Positions 1 through 10,499 are shown, counted from the first letter of the stretch. The stretch: 64,000 nt of DNA from Marisa cornuarietis (GCA_004794655.1 SMMW01000650.1:1054001-1118000); one strand, 5' to 3'. Notes: generated by a model from the sequence alone, not told the origin. Program-made: numbers and translations.

Positions 1-235
1 CAGGTATGAAAAGTCAGGGTCTGGAATAATTTAAAAGATTGTTTACAGATAAAAATCACGTTTTAATTATTCGCCATTGTAAGATGCGTTCTCTGCATAC
101 GTATTACCATGCAGCCATTTCTGTTTAGTAAAATGGTGGTTTAACTCATTCGTATGGTTCTTTTTAAAATAGGCAGCTGAGCTTGCGTATTTGTCTTGTT
201 GGAACCACGTATGGTTCATTTGTTAATATTTGACA
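1..235. other. Unassigned AT-rich DNA at window edge
   Basis: No gene, tRNA or repeat structure is visible before the first LINE fragment. The sequence is AT-rich and has no long open frame that resembles a protein. Confidence 0.5.
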
Positions 236-1795
236 GCTTTCTCCTGCGTGCGCGGCAAAGTACAGAAAACGCTCCGCGAGATGCGCAATACTTGGCTCGA
301 GAGGAAAGCTGAGGAAGTCCAGGGATATGCTGACAGACACGAGTCCAAACGCTTCTGTGATGCTCTCAAGGCTGTCTATGGCCCGCTGTCGGCTGAATCC
401 CACCCCATCATCAATGCTGATGGGACAATAAAGCTCATGACTGAGAAACAACATCGTAGAGAGATGGGCACTTCGACAGTGTCCTAAACCTTCCATCTTC
501 CACTAAGGACGAAGCCATTGCCCGCTTGCCCCAGGTGGAGTCAAACTATGACCTTGACACGCTACCCACAGAAGCCGGTCACGAAGGCTGTCAAGCAGAT
601 GGCAAATGGTAAGGCCCCAGGATCAGATGCCGTCCCTGCCGAGCTTTACAAAGCAGGCGATCAGGTCCTGCTGCAGCAGATAACTCTACTCTTTCAGTTA
701 ATGTGGAACCAGTGCGCAGTCCCACAGCACCATAGCCCACATATATAAAAGAAAGGGCAACCGCCAGTCCTGCGATAACTACAGAAACATCTCTTTTGTC
801 AAGAACAGCACCGCGTCCTCTATACAACCTTCATTGACCTAACCAAGGCCTTTGACACGGTCAGCAGGGATGGCCTCTGGAAAGTAATGGAGAAGTCTGG
901 ATGCCTACCCAAGTTCACTAGATTTGTCCGGCAGTTCCACGACGGGATGATGGTCATAGTACTCGACAATGGAGAGGAATCCAAGGCCTTCCCCGTCACA
1001 AATGGTGTTGAGCAGGGCTGCGTGCTCGCCCAAACGCTCTTCAGTTTGGTTTTCTCGGCCATGATAACAGATGCCTTTCGCGATAGCCAAAAGGGTCTGA
1101 TGATCAGATACAGAATGGACGGCAAACTATTCAACCTACAGCGGCTGAGAGCAACGACCAGAGTTAAAGCAAGCACAATCAGGGACCTACTGTTCTCTGA
1201 TGATTTTGCCCTAAACGCCAGCACCGAGCATGAGATACCGGTGGAGGTGGACCGTCTGTCAGTAGCATGCAAAGACTTTAATTCGGTCTGACCATCATAA
1301 TCCCAAAGACCGAAGTGATGCTACAGCCTGCCCTTGGCAAGCCCTACTAGCAGCTGCACATCACAATCAAGGGATACCACCTGAAAGCAATTGAGCATTT
1401 CATCCTACCTGGGTAGCACTCTCTCAAACTCAACAAACATCGATGCGCAGGTCAACAACAGAATCGCTAAAGCGAGTGCTGCCTATATGACAGACTGCTC
1501 AGAAATGTCTGGAAGCGAAGTGGTCTCAACTTCACCACCAAGCTAAAAGTCTACACTGCAGTAGTCCTCCCCACCCTTCTCTACACCAGTGAGACCTTAA
1601 CCATCTACGCCAGACACGCGTAAATGGTCGACCAGTTCCACATGAGCTGCCTCCGCCGCCTGCCACACATAGGATGGCCCGATAGGATCCCCGACACAGA
1701 AGTCCTGGGTTTGCATTCCCAGCATCCACACAGTTCTGCTGAAATCGCAGGCCAGATGGGCCGGACATGTCGTCATTTGGACGATTTTACTTTTT
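236..1795 (+). pseudogene. Degenerate non-LTR retrotransposon (LINE) RT fragment
   Basis: This is the decayed reverse-transcriptase part of an endonuclease-RT LINE of the kind common in invertebrate genomes. Translated pieces in different frames give the pre-RT linker (SKRFCDALKAVYGP at about 345-390), a NGKAPGSD-type motif (about 605-625), the RT block FIDLTKAFDTVSRDGL (about 831-880), NGVEQGCVLAQTLFS (about 1001-1045), and the catalytic box as LLFSDDFAL (about 1189-1215). Both Asp residues remain but Ala of the usual FADD is Ser. After that come KVYTAVVLPTLLY and the C-terminal LRRLPHIGWPDRIPDTEVL. There are several frameshifts and stops (near 485, 1290, 1348 and 1621). An internal deletion near 797 joins RNISF directly to the region just before FIDLTKAFD. 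Clade assignment (RTE-like) is tentative. It is not functional. Confidence 0.88.
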
Positions 1796-1858
1796 GGTCT
1801 TGGGACGAAATGTACAATGTACAATGCAAAAGTACAATGGACCACCATCAGGGTTAAT

Positions 1859-2249
1859 CAGAGGTGGGCAAAGTTTTCTGTTTGCGTTCCGGTCTCTGAA
1901 TTCTAAGCTATGCGGCGGGCCTGCAAAATACCGAAACCCACGCCAGGTGACGACAACAAACCTACAGCGATAATGGAATGGACAACAAATTATCGAGTAC
2001 ATAATAGCATTCACTTACCGAATTTATTGTGTAAAGTGACATTACAGCCGTATTATTTGTTATCTTTGTACTTTAATTGTCTATGTTAGAATGTTACGGA
2101 CTGCCGATTTCTAACACTGTTGTACTTAATAAATTAAACTTCAATAAAAATTAACATATAGGCTGAATAAAAAAAATGAAAACAAGCTATTAGTGCACTT
2201 ATTCACACTTTGGCATACGGCCGGCTCTAGTTAAATTTTCCCACCCCTA
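1859..2249. mobile_element. hAT-like non-autonomous DNA transposon
   Basis: The left end reads CAGAGGTGGGCAAA and the right end, on the other strand, reads TAGGGGTGGGAAAA, an imperfect terminal inverted repeat of the form typical of hAT elements. The flanks GGGTTAAT (1851-1858) and GGCTAAAT (2250-2257) match at 6 of 8 positions, fitting an old 8-bp target duplication. The 391-bp interior is AT-rich and encodes nothing recognisable, so this would be a MITE moved by a transposase elsewhere. It lies directly after the LINE fragment. Confidence 0.55.
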
Positions 2250-2365
2250 GGCTAAATGCACATATCCGGCTGTCTGGGAATAATGAAGCGACATATGCTC
2301 CCTCAGCTCGGTCGACACTTTTATCTGAGATCACAGACGTCTGTCGATCGCAACCCTCAAGAGAT

Positions 2366-2672
2366 ATAATAATAATAATAATAAATGAAGATTTTTATAG
2401 CGCATATTCACACTCATAGACAGCATAGCGCTTAAAATAAGGAAGAGACATGGACTAAATGGATAGAACACGAGGGGCGTAAGAATAAACTACAGTACTG
2501 ACGACAAACAGAAAACAAAGATGGAAAACACAAGAAAGTTAAGTCACCAAAGTAACAGAACATAGAAAATATAGGGATTCTGCAGAGAAAGATGGGTAGA
2601 AAATTAGCAAGAGCAGATCGAAGGGGGGAGGGTAAGGTAAGGACGAGCAATGTGTGGACTGTGTGGACTGAA
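2366..2672 (-). mobile_element. 3' end of a CR1/L2-like LINE, minus strand
   Basis: Read on the minus strand, this segment ends with GCGCTATAAAAATCTTCATT followed by an ATT trinucleotide tail (2366-2384), the usual 3' terminus of such LINEs. It is clearly homologous to 3720-3935: both share the AGCGCTTAAAA, GAGACATGGA, CAACAGTACTGAC and ATTCTGCAGAG blocks in the same order. It carries only 3' UTR sequence, so it is a severely 5'-truncated insertion of the family seen better preserved next door. Confidence 0.7.
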
Positions 2673-3037
2673 AACGATCATATAATATATAATGTACATA
2701 TAATATAATAGGAACCGTTCCTCGTAACAGTGAAGCGGTGCAAGTCATGTGACCCCGGCATCCTTCAGATGTATCTTGGCCCTTATTTGGGGAAGGGTTG
2801 TGAGAGGAAGTAGATGGCATGATTTATTCGCCACCACTCAGGACAGATCAAAGTGGCAAACCATGTCGATCAGCCACTGCGTCTATCCAGCTGCATGTCC
2901 CTCCTCCATTCCCCGACGATCAGCACAGGCTAGGCGGACCAGCAAAACCGTTCCTTAGTTTGGTACCAGTCAAGGGTCGAATGCATGAATAATCCATTAC
3001 AGCGTAAAGGCGTAGCCAAAACGAGAGCTATGCAAAC
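2673..3037. other. Unassigned spacer
   Basis: No gene-like frame, tRNA signal or inverted repeat was recognised in this stretch between a LINE end and the inverted-repeat element that follows. Confidence 0.4.
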
Positions 3038-3235
3038 TTAGCACAGCTTTGATATAGAGTAAGTCTCGGCATTTGTCGTCTGCTCGCTCCACTCAATTGC
3101 CCAAATATACCTAATAAACTAAACCTAACCCCAACCCTACCTCAAACCCTATCACTAACCCTAACCCCAAAACTCCGACAAATAGCATAGACCGGCCTAT
3201 GACGTAGCGAGTTGCTCTATATCAAAGTTCTGCCG
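3038..3235. mobile_element. Inverted-repeat element with telomere-like core
   Basis: The ends form an imperfect inverted repeat: GCACAGCTTTGATATAGAG on the left and, on the opposite strand at the right, GGCAGAACTTTGATATAGAG. Between them lies a degenerate CCCTAA-type tract (about 3117-3172). The right half (a GCATAG..CGGCC..GAC block, then TATATCAAAGTTCTGCCG) recurs near 52410-52489 beside another telomere-like tract. The tract is therefore more likely part of a dispersed element than a relic of a chromosome end. Confidence 0.5.
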
Positions 3236-3244
3236 CAGACGCTC

Positions 3245-3275
<31 letters not shown>

Positions 3276-3280
3276 GTGTG
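3245..3280. repeat. (TG)n microsatellite
   Basis: An uninterrupted TG run with one CG interruption near its end. Confidence 0.95.
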
Positions 3281-3383
3281 AAAAAGAGAGCAGCTGCAAT
3301 TCGGTAAACAGGTAAATCAATCATTTTCTCCCATTGAAAAATAAAACTGTAGATACTAACTTTCTTTATCATATAGTTCGCAA

Positions 3384-3455
3384 TCCCATGTGGTCTAGTG
3401 GTTAGGATTTCTGGCTTTCACCCAGGCGGCCCGGGTTCGATTCCCGGCATGGGAA
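3384..3455 (+). tRNA. tRNA-Glu (anticodon TTC)
   Basis: A complete 72-nt cloverleaf can be folded. The acceptor arm is TCCCATG/CATGGGA with discriminator A. The D arm is GTCT..GGAT, the anticodon stem is TCTGG/CCAGG around loop CTTTCAC (anticodon TTC), and the T arm is CCGGG-TTCGATT-CCCGG. Internal promoter boxes are intact (B box GGTTCGATTCC). A TTTTT terminator for RNA polymerase III lies at 3460-3464. No intron is present. The gene is identical over all 72 nt to the copy at 7539-7610, but the flanks differ, so both are probably functional rather than a recent segmental duplicate. Confidence 0.97.
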
Positions 3456-3704
3456 GTTATTTTTGTTTAAATCTCTGAATGAAACAAAGCTGAGGATGAT
3501 TACGGTATTGAAAAGGAACCTTTTACACGCTGATGAGTTCTTTTTACAAAAATGTCCCTTGACTATACAGTCAGTGTCGAATGAGGTATTAAAGCTCCCA
3601 TGATTACACTTCTACAGTACGTGTATCGAACCGGCTAGTATGTGTTCCACGAGAGCCAATATAGCTATTCGCTTCTAATTTACATAAGTGTGCGCAGACG
3701 CAGT

Positions 3705-4922
3705 TTTAAATGCATGCAGTTAGCGCTTAAAACAGGGATGAGACATGGAGTACATTGATAGAATACGAGGGACGGAAGAATAAACAACAGTACTGACAAC
3801 AAACAGAAAACAAATATAGAAAGTAACAAGAACAGAGAATAGTGATTCTGCAGAGGAAGATGGTAGAAAAGTAACAAGAGCGTAAGGGGGGGGGGAGAGT
3901 AAAAAGGACTAGGACTGTGTGGACTGTGTTAGGACTGTGTAATGCTCAAGAAAGAGGTGCGTTTTCAGTGCAGATTTGAAGGATTTAGTTGTAGGAAGGT
4001 GGGGGATATGGAAAGGGAGAGAGTTCCATTGTTTTGCAGCACAGTAGCCAAAAGTCCTGTGAAAATATGTTGTTGTTCTGGTGACAGGAACAGTTAGGAT
4101 ACGGTCGTCAGAGGAAGAGCGGAGTTGTTTGGCCGGGATGTAAGGGATGAAGTTCCGACAAATAGTCAGGACAGGAGCCAGCAAAGAAATTAAAACACAG
4201 CACAGACAGTTTGTACTGAATGCGAGAACAGACGGGTAGCCAATGTAGGAAACGAAGGTAAGGAGTGACATTGTCTCTTGGCTCTAAGCACCAGACGTGC
4301 AGCGGAGTTCTGTACTTTCTGGAGTCTCTGAATGAGGGATAAAGGGCAGCCTGCCAACAAGGAGTTGCAGTAGTCAAGTCGAGAAAGAACAAACACACAG
4401 ACAAGAGTGTTGGTAGCGCGTGAAGAGAGAAAATGACGGGTGGCACTGATGTTACGGAGCTCATAATAGGCAGACTGACAGACAGGTGTAACATGTTTAT
4501 CACAATAAGCAGACTAACAGACAGCTATAACATGTTTATCGAGTGTCATGTCATCAGTGACAATAAATCCCAGATTCCTAACGGATGATGTGAAGGTGAT
4601 GTTGCTGTCGCCCACCTTGATGTGACTGGGCAGACTGACGAGCGAAGGTTGATGTCTTCTTCTATGGCACAAGAGGGCTTCTGTTTTATCATCGTGTAGT
4701 TTAATCTTCTTTTTTACCATCCAGCGTTGACATCGCTAATACAAGCTTCTAGAGAGCTGATAGCAGAGTGAGACTCAGCCGTTGGAGTGGAACAGTAAAG
4801 CTGCGTGTCGTCAGCATAGGATTGATGAGAAACTTGGTGAGACTGGATGCAAGATGAAAGTGGTTTAGTGTAGAGGATGAACAGAACTGGGCCAAGTATG
4901 GAGTCTTGTGGAACACCACAGC
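3705..4922 (-). pseudogene. CR1/L2-like LINE, 5'-truncated RT fragment
   Basis: The minus strand begins within the RT domain at CGVPQDSILGPVLFILYT (about 4920-4867). It keeps the catalytic box as SYADDTQLY (about 4834-4808), then KLHDDKTEALL and the VRNLGFIVTDDMTLDKH motif (about 4705-4530), then the C-terminal LDYCNSLLAG, LHWLPV, CFNFFAGSCPDYLSEL and LRSSSDDR segments down to about 3915. The last parts lie in different frames, so at least three frameshifts separate them. The 3' UTR (3720-3900) matches the end seen at 2390-2660. The RT amino-terminal half and the endonuclease are missing, which is the usual outcome of incomplete reverse transcription. Confidence 0.9.
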
Positions 4923-5043
4923 AAAGTATGGACTGTATTAATATGGCGTAATTTGTACATATGCTGTATGTTTTTGGATATATGCATACCCTCCACGATC
5001 ATCACACTTACAATTCCATTGGTGGAAGATTTGTAACCCTCGC

Positions 5044-5985
5044 TTTGCTGACGCCATTGACCTGTTAGCAGGTACTAACAAAGAAGTCCAAAATCTCACC
5101 AGCAGACTGACAGACCATTCGAATGCATATAGAATGGAGACCAGCACTGATGCGAGCAAAGTTGTATTTCACTGGCAACGGCCAAATGGCTCTACATGTA
5201 CAGCTCGAAGAGGTAAGCAGCTTAAGATACTTGCGACCCACCCTCTCCAAGGACGGCGCAGCTCCACGACAAATATCCGCAACAGCGGCAATGGCACAAC
5301 CATAACATCAGTTTTACTACAAAGTATAATATGTACAAATTCATTGTAGTACCTATCCTACGTACTGTATGGATGTTAGACAGTGACTCTGCTCGCGCAT
5401 TAGAGAGCACGTGCCCGAGGAAGCTGCTCCGGATCTCATACAAAGAATACAGCCGATGACTATACAAAGCGCGGCTGCCACACCCGAAGGACAACAGTCA
5501 AGCGACGTTCGGTCATGTGACCCAGCACAACACCTTGAAGCAGGTGTGCGGCCTTGCCAGTTGCCACGCCTATCCACATGGTTCCCCCAAAGACAGGAAG
5601 ACGTTACACGATAAGCAACACCAGCGCCGCACAGTGTACTAGTCACGGTCTGCTCCGCGAGTAGAGGTTGGTTGGTTGGTTTATTTAGTAGAAAAGTGCT
5701 TCTCCCAGCGGCGATTTCGCACAATGGGGGGAAAGGGAGGGGAGAGAAAACCGGAGTACCCAGAGAAACTCCCGGCTCACAGCCCTGCGAACAGGTGTCA
5801 CATACAGAGAGTGTCCTGAGACGAGATCTGAACACCGAGCCGCTCACACTAACCACTACACTACCGCGGCCCCTGTGAGTAGAGGCTAATTCTCTAAGCC
5901 TGATATATCTCCGAGCATCGTTCGTATCCTGTGGGCAGCCAAACACGACTAGTCGCAAGAGGCGGAAGCTGACATCAACCTTGCC
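5044..5985 (+). pseudogene. Second LINE lineage: RT C-terminal fragment split by a SINE
   Basis: The fragment starts exactly at the RT catalytic box, read here as FADAIDLLAG, so the second catalytic Asp of FADD is replaced by Ala. It continues with NLTSRLTDHSNAYRMETS, the frame-shifted equivalent of the EVSSLRYL..LSKDG block, and disrupted remains of the YGCETW and RRLL..SY regions to about 5640. A SINE then interrupts it at 5668-5876 with a duplicated target, and LINE-like sequence resumes to about 5985. The same lineage appears at 34830-35455 and, inverted, at 54845-55705. Multiple stops show that it is dead. Confidence 0.85.
5668..5876 (-). mobile_element. tRNA-derived SINE with 9-bp target duplication
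   Basis: On the minus strand the element opens with a tRNA-like head (GGGGCCGCGGTAGTGTAGTG, then GTTAGTGTGAGC, with B-box-like GTTCAGATCTC). A central block containing CTCTGGGTACTCCGGTTTTC follows, and it ends in a CCAACCAACC tail. The direct repeat GAGTAGAGG flanks it at 5659-5667 and 5877-5885, fixing the boundaries exactly. It interrupts a LINE fragment on the plus strand and is therefore younger than that LINE. It would have been transcribed by RNA polymerase III and mobilised by a LINE in trans. Confidence 0.88.
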
Positions 5986-5989
5986 ATCC

Positions 5990-7495
5990 AAAATTTATTC
6001 TGTATAAAAAAAGAAAAGAGTATACCCACCAGACAACATACAAACACCACCCTGGACACTCTCACACCCACAGATAGACCTTGACCTCACCAAATACAAC
6101 AAAGAACAACACCAAGCCCAAATCACTGCAGAAACAAAGCTCAAGCTAAACACCACATACAAAGAACACGTGCAGATTTATACTGACGGATCTCATGACC
6201 CAGTGACAAACACAACCGGATTAGGAGTATACCAACCCGGTAACATCACCATCTCCAGCAGACTCCCAAAACACACTTCAATTTTTACAGCTGAGTTGAC
6301 GGCCATACTGACAGCTCTCCATACACTTCATCTCGGAATGAAGGACACAACGCAACAACAGTATGTAGTAATTTCAGATTCACTGTCAGCACTTCAGGCT
6401 TTAAAAAAACAAATCCTCAAACAGAATAGATATAGTATACAAGATACTGTCCATCATAAAGAAAATCAACCAGAAACAGGGAGACATTAAGTTCTTTTGG
6501 GTTCCTTCCCACATAGGAATAAAAGGAAATGAAGAGGCAGATAAACTAGCTAAACTTGCAGTAAAACAAGAAAATAACCCTTAAGTCACCACCCTAAACA
6601 TCTCTATTTCACCAGCAGAGAGAAAAATAGCTATAAAACCAGCAATAAAAATAAGGTGGCAAGAAAAATACAAAAATGAAGGTATAGGTACTAGAAGACT
6701 GATAGACGACCAGCCTAGTCTCACCTTGATGTACCTAACGTCAATCAGGTCGGACCAAACTAAAATAACCAGAATGAGGCTTAGTGGAGAATATTATAAA
6801 ATGTATAAAGACCCACCTTCATGTGCATGTGGGGACAGACTTAGCACCCCGCATGTACTGTTGGAATGCAATGAAAATAAACCAGAGAGAGAAGAACTAA
6901 AACATTTCCTAGATAAGTATAGGCTGGGACTAAACCTCAGAAACTGCCTCAACCCACCTAGAGAACTATGGAACAGTATACTGTCGCTAGTAGTAGCAAT
7001 AGCAACAAGCCACCCAAACTCTAGTCTAATATAAAATAGGAATAGGGGTAAACAGGATAACATAGCCATCCACACTGGAAAAATAAAATAATAATAAAAA
7101 AAAAATTGAGGAAGAGCAATACATGGAACCAAACAAAGAAACACAATACACCACCACGGTACACGTGGCAGGACCCCTAAACACTGGCAACAAACGGCAC
7201 CAGCAGCACCAGCAGCAGAAGGAGGAAAGAGGGCAGCAGCACTGTAACGACCCATGCAAACTTGGCAGATCAACAATGGATAAAGAGGGCACAAATACAA
7301 TACACCACCCATGCAGACTTGGAAAACCTAAACACCAACAAAAATAGAGGGCACGCACAAAAGTGAAACCACGCATCAGGCACCACAAAACAGCAACCCT
7401 TTCCCCACACTCCCCAAAGACCCCATACCCCACAGTGCGAAATCACCGAGAGGTGGAAGCACTTTCCCTTTCAAAGTCAACAACAAAACCCCTAC
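5990..7495 (+). pseudogene. I-like LINE 3' half with RNase H domain
   Basis: This is the C-terminal part of an RNase H-encoding LINE (I/ingi/Nimb-like). All four catalytic acidic positions of RNase H can be read: YTDGSHD (about 6180), FTAELTAI (about 6282), ISDSLSAL (about 6372) and, after a frameshift near 6430, PSHIGIKGNEEADKLAKLA (about 6507-6563). A stop at 6582-6584 interrupts the frame. A zinc-knuckle-like CACGDRLSTPHVLLEC (about 6824-6871) lies in the final ORF, which ends at 7034. The 3' UTR ends near 7434-7490 with GTGCGAAATCACCGAGAGG and a run of CAA units. The same terminus occurs as a 59-bp insertion at 35266-35324. The RT domain is absent. Confidence 0.88.
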
Positions 7496-7538
7496 AATTC
7501 TACAAAGTAAATTATTTTTGCATATTATGAGAGTGGCA

Positions 7539-7610
7539 TCCCATGTGGTCTAGTGGTTAGGATTTCTGGCTTTCACCCAGGCGGCCCGGGTTCGATTCCC
7601 GGCATGGGAA
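7539..7610 (+). tRNA. tRNA-Glu (anticodon TTC), second copy
   Basis: The sequence is identical over its whole 72 nt to the tRNA at 3384-3455, with the same cloverleaf, anticodon TTC and internal A and B boxes. The downstream T-run is at 7628-7632. It sits about 45 bp beyond the 3' end of the RNase H LINE fragment. Upstream and downstream flanks do not resemble those of the first copy. Confidence 0.97.
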
Positions 7611-7619
7611 TTAAGGAGT

Positions 7620-8086
7620 TTATCTTATTTTTGTTACCTTATCTGAGAACGTCAACTGAACTTGAATTACGTTGAAGGAAAAAAGAATGAACACTTAATC
7701 TTTCAACAGCCGTATATACTTTCCTGCTCTCTCTCTATCTCTAGCCTAATCTGTTTTTCCTTTGCTCCATATCTTACCCTCGCTGTAAAATCTTTTGTTC
7801 TTTCTTCAGCCGCATTCTAATAGAGTTTCTTGATTTAATTTTAATCTTTTGCAGTGACATCTTCCACATTTAATTCATCTCCGAAAGCACCCACTTAGTT
7901 TTGCTGTCAAGGTGAAAAACATGTGACAAGATTAAAATAATTCTCCTTCTTTCGACATTTCCATCGTCTAGACTCTGACCTGATTAACTCTGTTGCTGAA
8001 CTCTCATACATTAAATAACCTCTTCTCTTTTTTTTAAATCTCTTAATCAGTTTCCTCCGCCTTAATAATGTCGCCAGCTTACTTTT
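7620..8086. other. Unassigned pyrimidine-rich spacer
   Basis: The plus strand is rich in T and C with a short TCTC run near 7728. No tRNA, inverted repeat or recognisable protein segment was found. Confidence 0.4.
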
Positions 8087-8455
8087 CAGTGGAACCTCGA
8101 TTATCCGGGTTAATGAACGGCGCCCGTCGTCCGTATAATAAAAAATCACAGATAATCGAAAAATAATTCTAAAAATTCGCAAATGCTAGAATAGGGACTG
8201 GTCAGTGAAATTCTTACTTTTCTTGTGTTGTTTGTGAAGTTTTCTTGAAAAAAATCAGATAGGAACGGCTGCTTTGTTTTCTTACAGCGCTTTAATTTTG
8301 TTTTGGAGTTTGCGAAGTGTTAGGATGTCACTTACATGGCGGCGAAATCATGGCGATGTTGTGATGTCTAGCAGTTTCTTTAATTTTTTTTTAACGGCGA
8401 TCCCGGATAACTGAATGCACGGTTAATTGCAGACCGGATAATCGAGGTTCCACTG
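8087..8455. mobile_element. pogo/Tigger-like MITE
   Basis: The ends are a perfect 22-bp inverted repeat beginning CAGTGGAACCTCGATTATCC. CAGT-type ends with a CCTCGATTATCCGG body are characteristic of pogo-class Tc1/mariner relatives. The right flank begins with TA, the expected target. The left flank is TT, so one side has mutated. The 369-bp interior has no transposase and further ATAATCG/CGATTA motifs near both ends, so it is a non-autonomous derivative. Confidence 0.85.
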
Positions 8456-9480
8456 TAGCTAACATTTTGGTAAATAAAGTGCTCTTCCTTCCCAGTAGCT
8501 TCATAAATGGAAGAAATTTTTTAATCTAATTCTTAACCTCAGAGCTGATTTAACGGTTCAGTTATTCCGTTCTAGATGTTTCATTTGGTCTTTTTGATAT
8601 TTTTTCTCTAGTTGTGTTCTCTTGTAACTTCCGACCCTCTCAAGATCTGTCAGGGGAACTCACCGACTTTGGAAAATTTCAAGTTCAAACATATACCCAG
8701 TCGCGATTGCGTCCCTTTATGCATTTTTCTTCTGTTTTTGCCATGTTATCGAATATCTTTTCCAGCTCTTAAAATGTCCATGATTCCATCCACAGTAAGC
8801 TTTATTTCAGAACTTGAAATAACTTAGAAACCTGATATTTTTTCTTTGAACGAAAAACCATCAAAGTTTAACAACGGCATGTAATTACTGTAATAAACAA
8901 GCTAGCTTGGTCGCATCATGTAGCACAAGCTGAGATTTTACAGATCATGACAAGGTTGTTGCTATGGAAGCACATTTGACTGTAAATCCTTGCCCTATAA
9001 AATGTGTTATTACTTTTTTCTTCGGGAAAAGAATCTCATGTTTTGTTGCGTGGACTTATAAATAACTACAACACAAGCATGTTGATGTGCCATGGGGTAG
9101 TATCGCATGACACCAGATAAGATTTGAAACAAAGATCGAGAGTCTTGTTGCTATGGCAAAACCCGTTCGTTGGGCATAGCCCTCTTTGCTCCACTAGCGC
9201 CGAGCAGACAAACAGGCGCCACGAGACAGGAAAATTGGTGCCACAAGTGCAGCAGGCAAATTTTTGCCACATGTGCAACAGGCAAACAGAAATCACAACA
9301 GGCGGACGCGATTTATCCGCCACATACGACGCCAGCTTCCCCCACCAGCAACATGCACGAGACCGCATTGCGCAGCAGGTGACAATACCGAACTGTTCCC
9401 ACCGTCAGTGGAAGATCACACTACCAACATCCAAACGTCAGGTGCAGCTCTACCTCCACGTAGGGCCCGCAGCCAACGCC
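8456..9480. other. Unassigned, AT-rich then CA-rich
   Basis: No gene was recognised. The stretch 9170-9380 contains overlapping open frames with a short repeated theme (AGACAAACAGGCGCCACGAG, GCAACAGGCAAACAGAAATC). This looks like a degenerate local repetition of ACAGGCRAA rather than coding sequence. Confidence 0.4.
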
Positions 9481-9549
9481 ACATCTTTTACAACGCTCGC
9501 GCGAGCAGAGAAAGAGAGAGAAATGTCTGTCCTAGAGGAGTAGCTATCT

Positions 9550-10499
9550 CCCTTTTCGCTGTTCGTTCGACAGACTCCGTCGTCGTTGTCGTCTCGTATA
9601 TTATCGAATACGCATCTCCGTAGTTCGCTGTCGCTGCGCACAAGACGAAGCGTCGAAAGCCGCTGAGATGCACCACTCGCGGGGTGGCTGCGTGTAGCGT
9701 GCCAGCCTGTCCACGAGAATTATCGTGCCTAGTCGTTTCTCTTTTTTCCTTAGTCATTTGCTAGTTTGCAAGCTACGGTTTAAAAAGAAAATTCTTCTCC
9801 CCCCAACACCCGAACTCCAACCACTAAAAGTTTCTCCCAAAAGGGATCCGTGAATTTCGGGGTTTCGCTCCACATTGCACCGAGCGGTTCAGGTAAAGGG
9901 GTATACCGATGCCGTACCTTTTTCCCTTTGGCACCCGGGGGCTAAAACCTACGGCCTCGCATCACTAGCTGCCGCTGCCGCTGCTGCTGTGCATGGAGGG
10001 TTACCTGCGCCTGGCTCGCTGCGTGCTGTGAGTACTTTGCCAAGTTGGAGAGTAACACCATATCTTCCTCCCCCTCACAGCCCACTACTTCCCCATCTCA
10101 CCACTGCCACCCCGCGCACGCGTACGCGCATTTTCCACCCCTTTTTTTCGGCTGGAGAGAAGACAAGGGAGAAAACTGTGCGGAGAGCCTCCAGTTAGCA
10201 CGTGCGTCCGTGTCATCGTCCTCTTTCCTCCTCTTCTTCTTCTTCGTCCTTCCACTTCAAGTTACCCGTCGCCTTACGTCGGACGTCACTCGCCGTACGG
10301 GTGTGTAGTGAGGCATCGAACCACATCATCAGCTGCTGCAGTTGAACTCACTCCTGCTGTCTCCTGCGGTGGTGGTGTTGGTGGTGGTGGGGCTGTTGCT
10401 GGTGGTGGCTGTGGCCGAGGATAGCGGCTGACTAGACTCTTTGCCCCGCGTCGTCTTTCTTTCTCTAGCTGGCTGGCCCGCCCGCCCGCCCGCTGCGGC
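9550..10499 (+). promoter_or_regulatory. GC/CpG-rich promoter and 5' leader of the stress-protein gene
   Basis: Base composition shifts to GC- and CpG-rich sequence from roughly 9.5 kb to the exon at 10.5 kb, unlike the AT-rich DNA on both sides. No TATA box was convincing. A GTGAGT donor-like site lies at 10028-10033. A strong acceptor-like tract (pyrimidines followed by CTCTAG) ends at 10468. A 5'-UTR intron is therefore possible, with the coding exon starting at 10469. A GGT/GGTG-rich simple tract at 10371-10412 and a CCCGCC run at 10477-10492 precede the start codon. The transcription start cannot be placed from sequence alone. Confidence 0.5.

Noticed and set aside
3117..3172. Telomere or chromosome-fusion scar
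   Set aside because: The tract is short and degenerate and lies inside a dispersed inverted-repeat element with a second copy at 52 kb.
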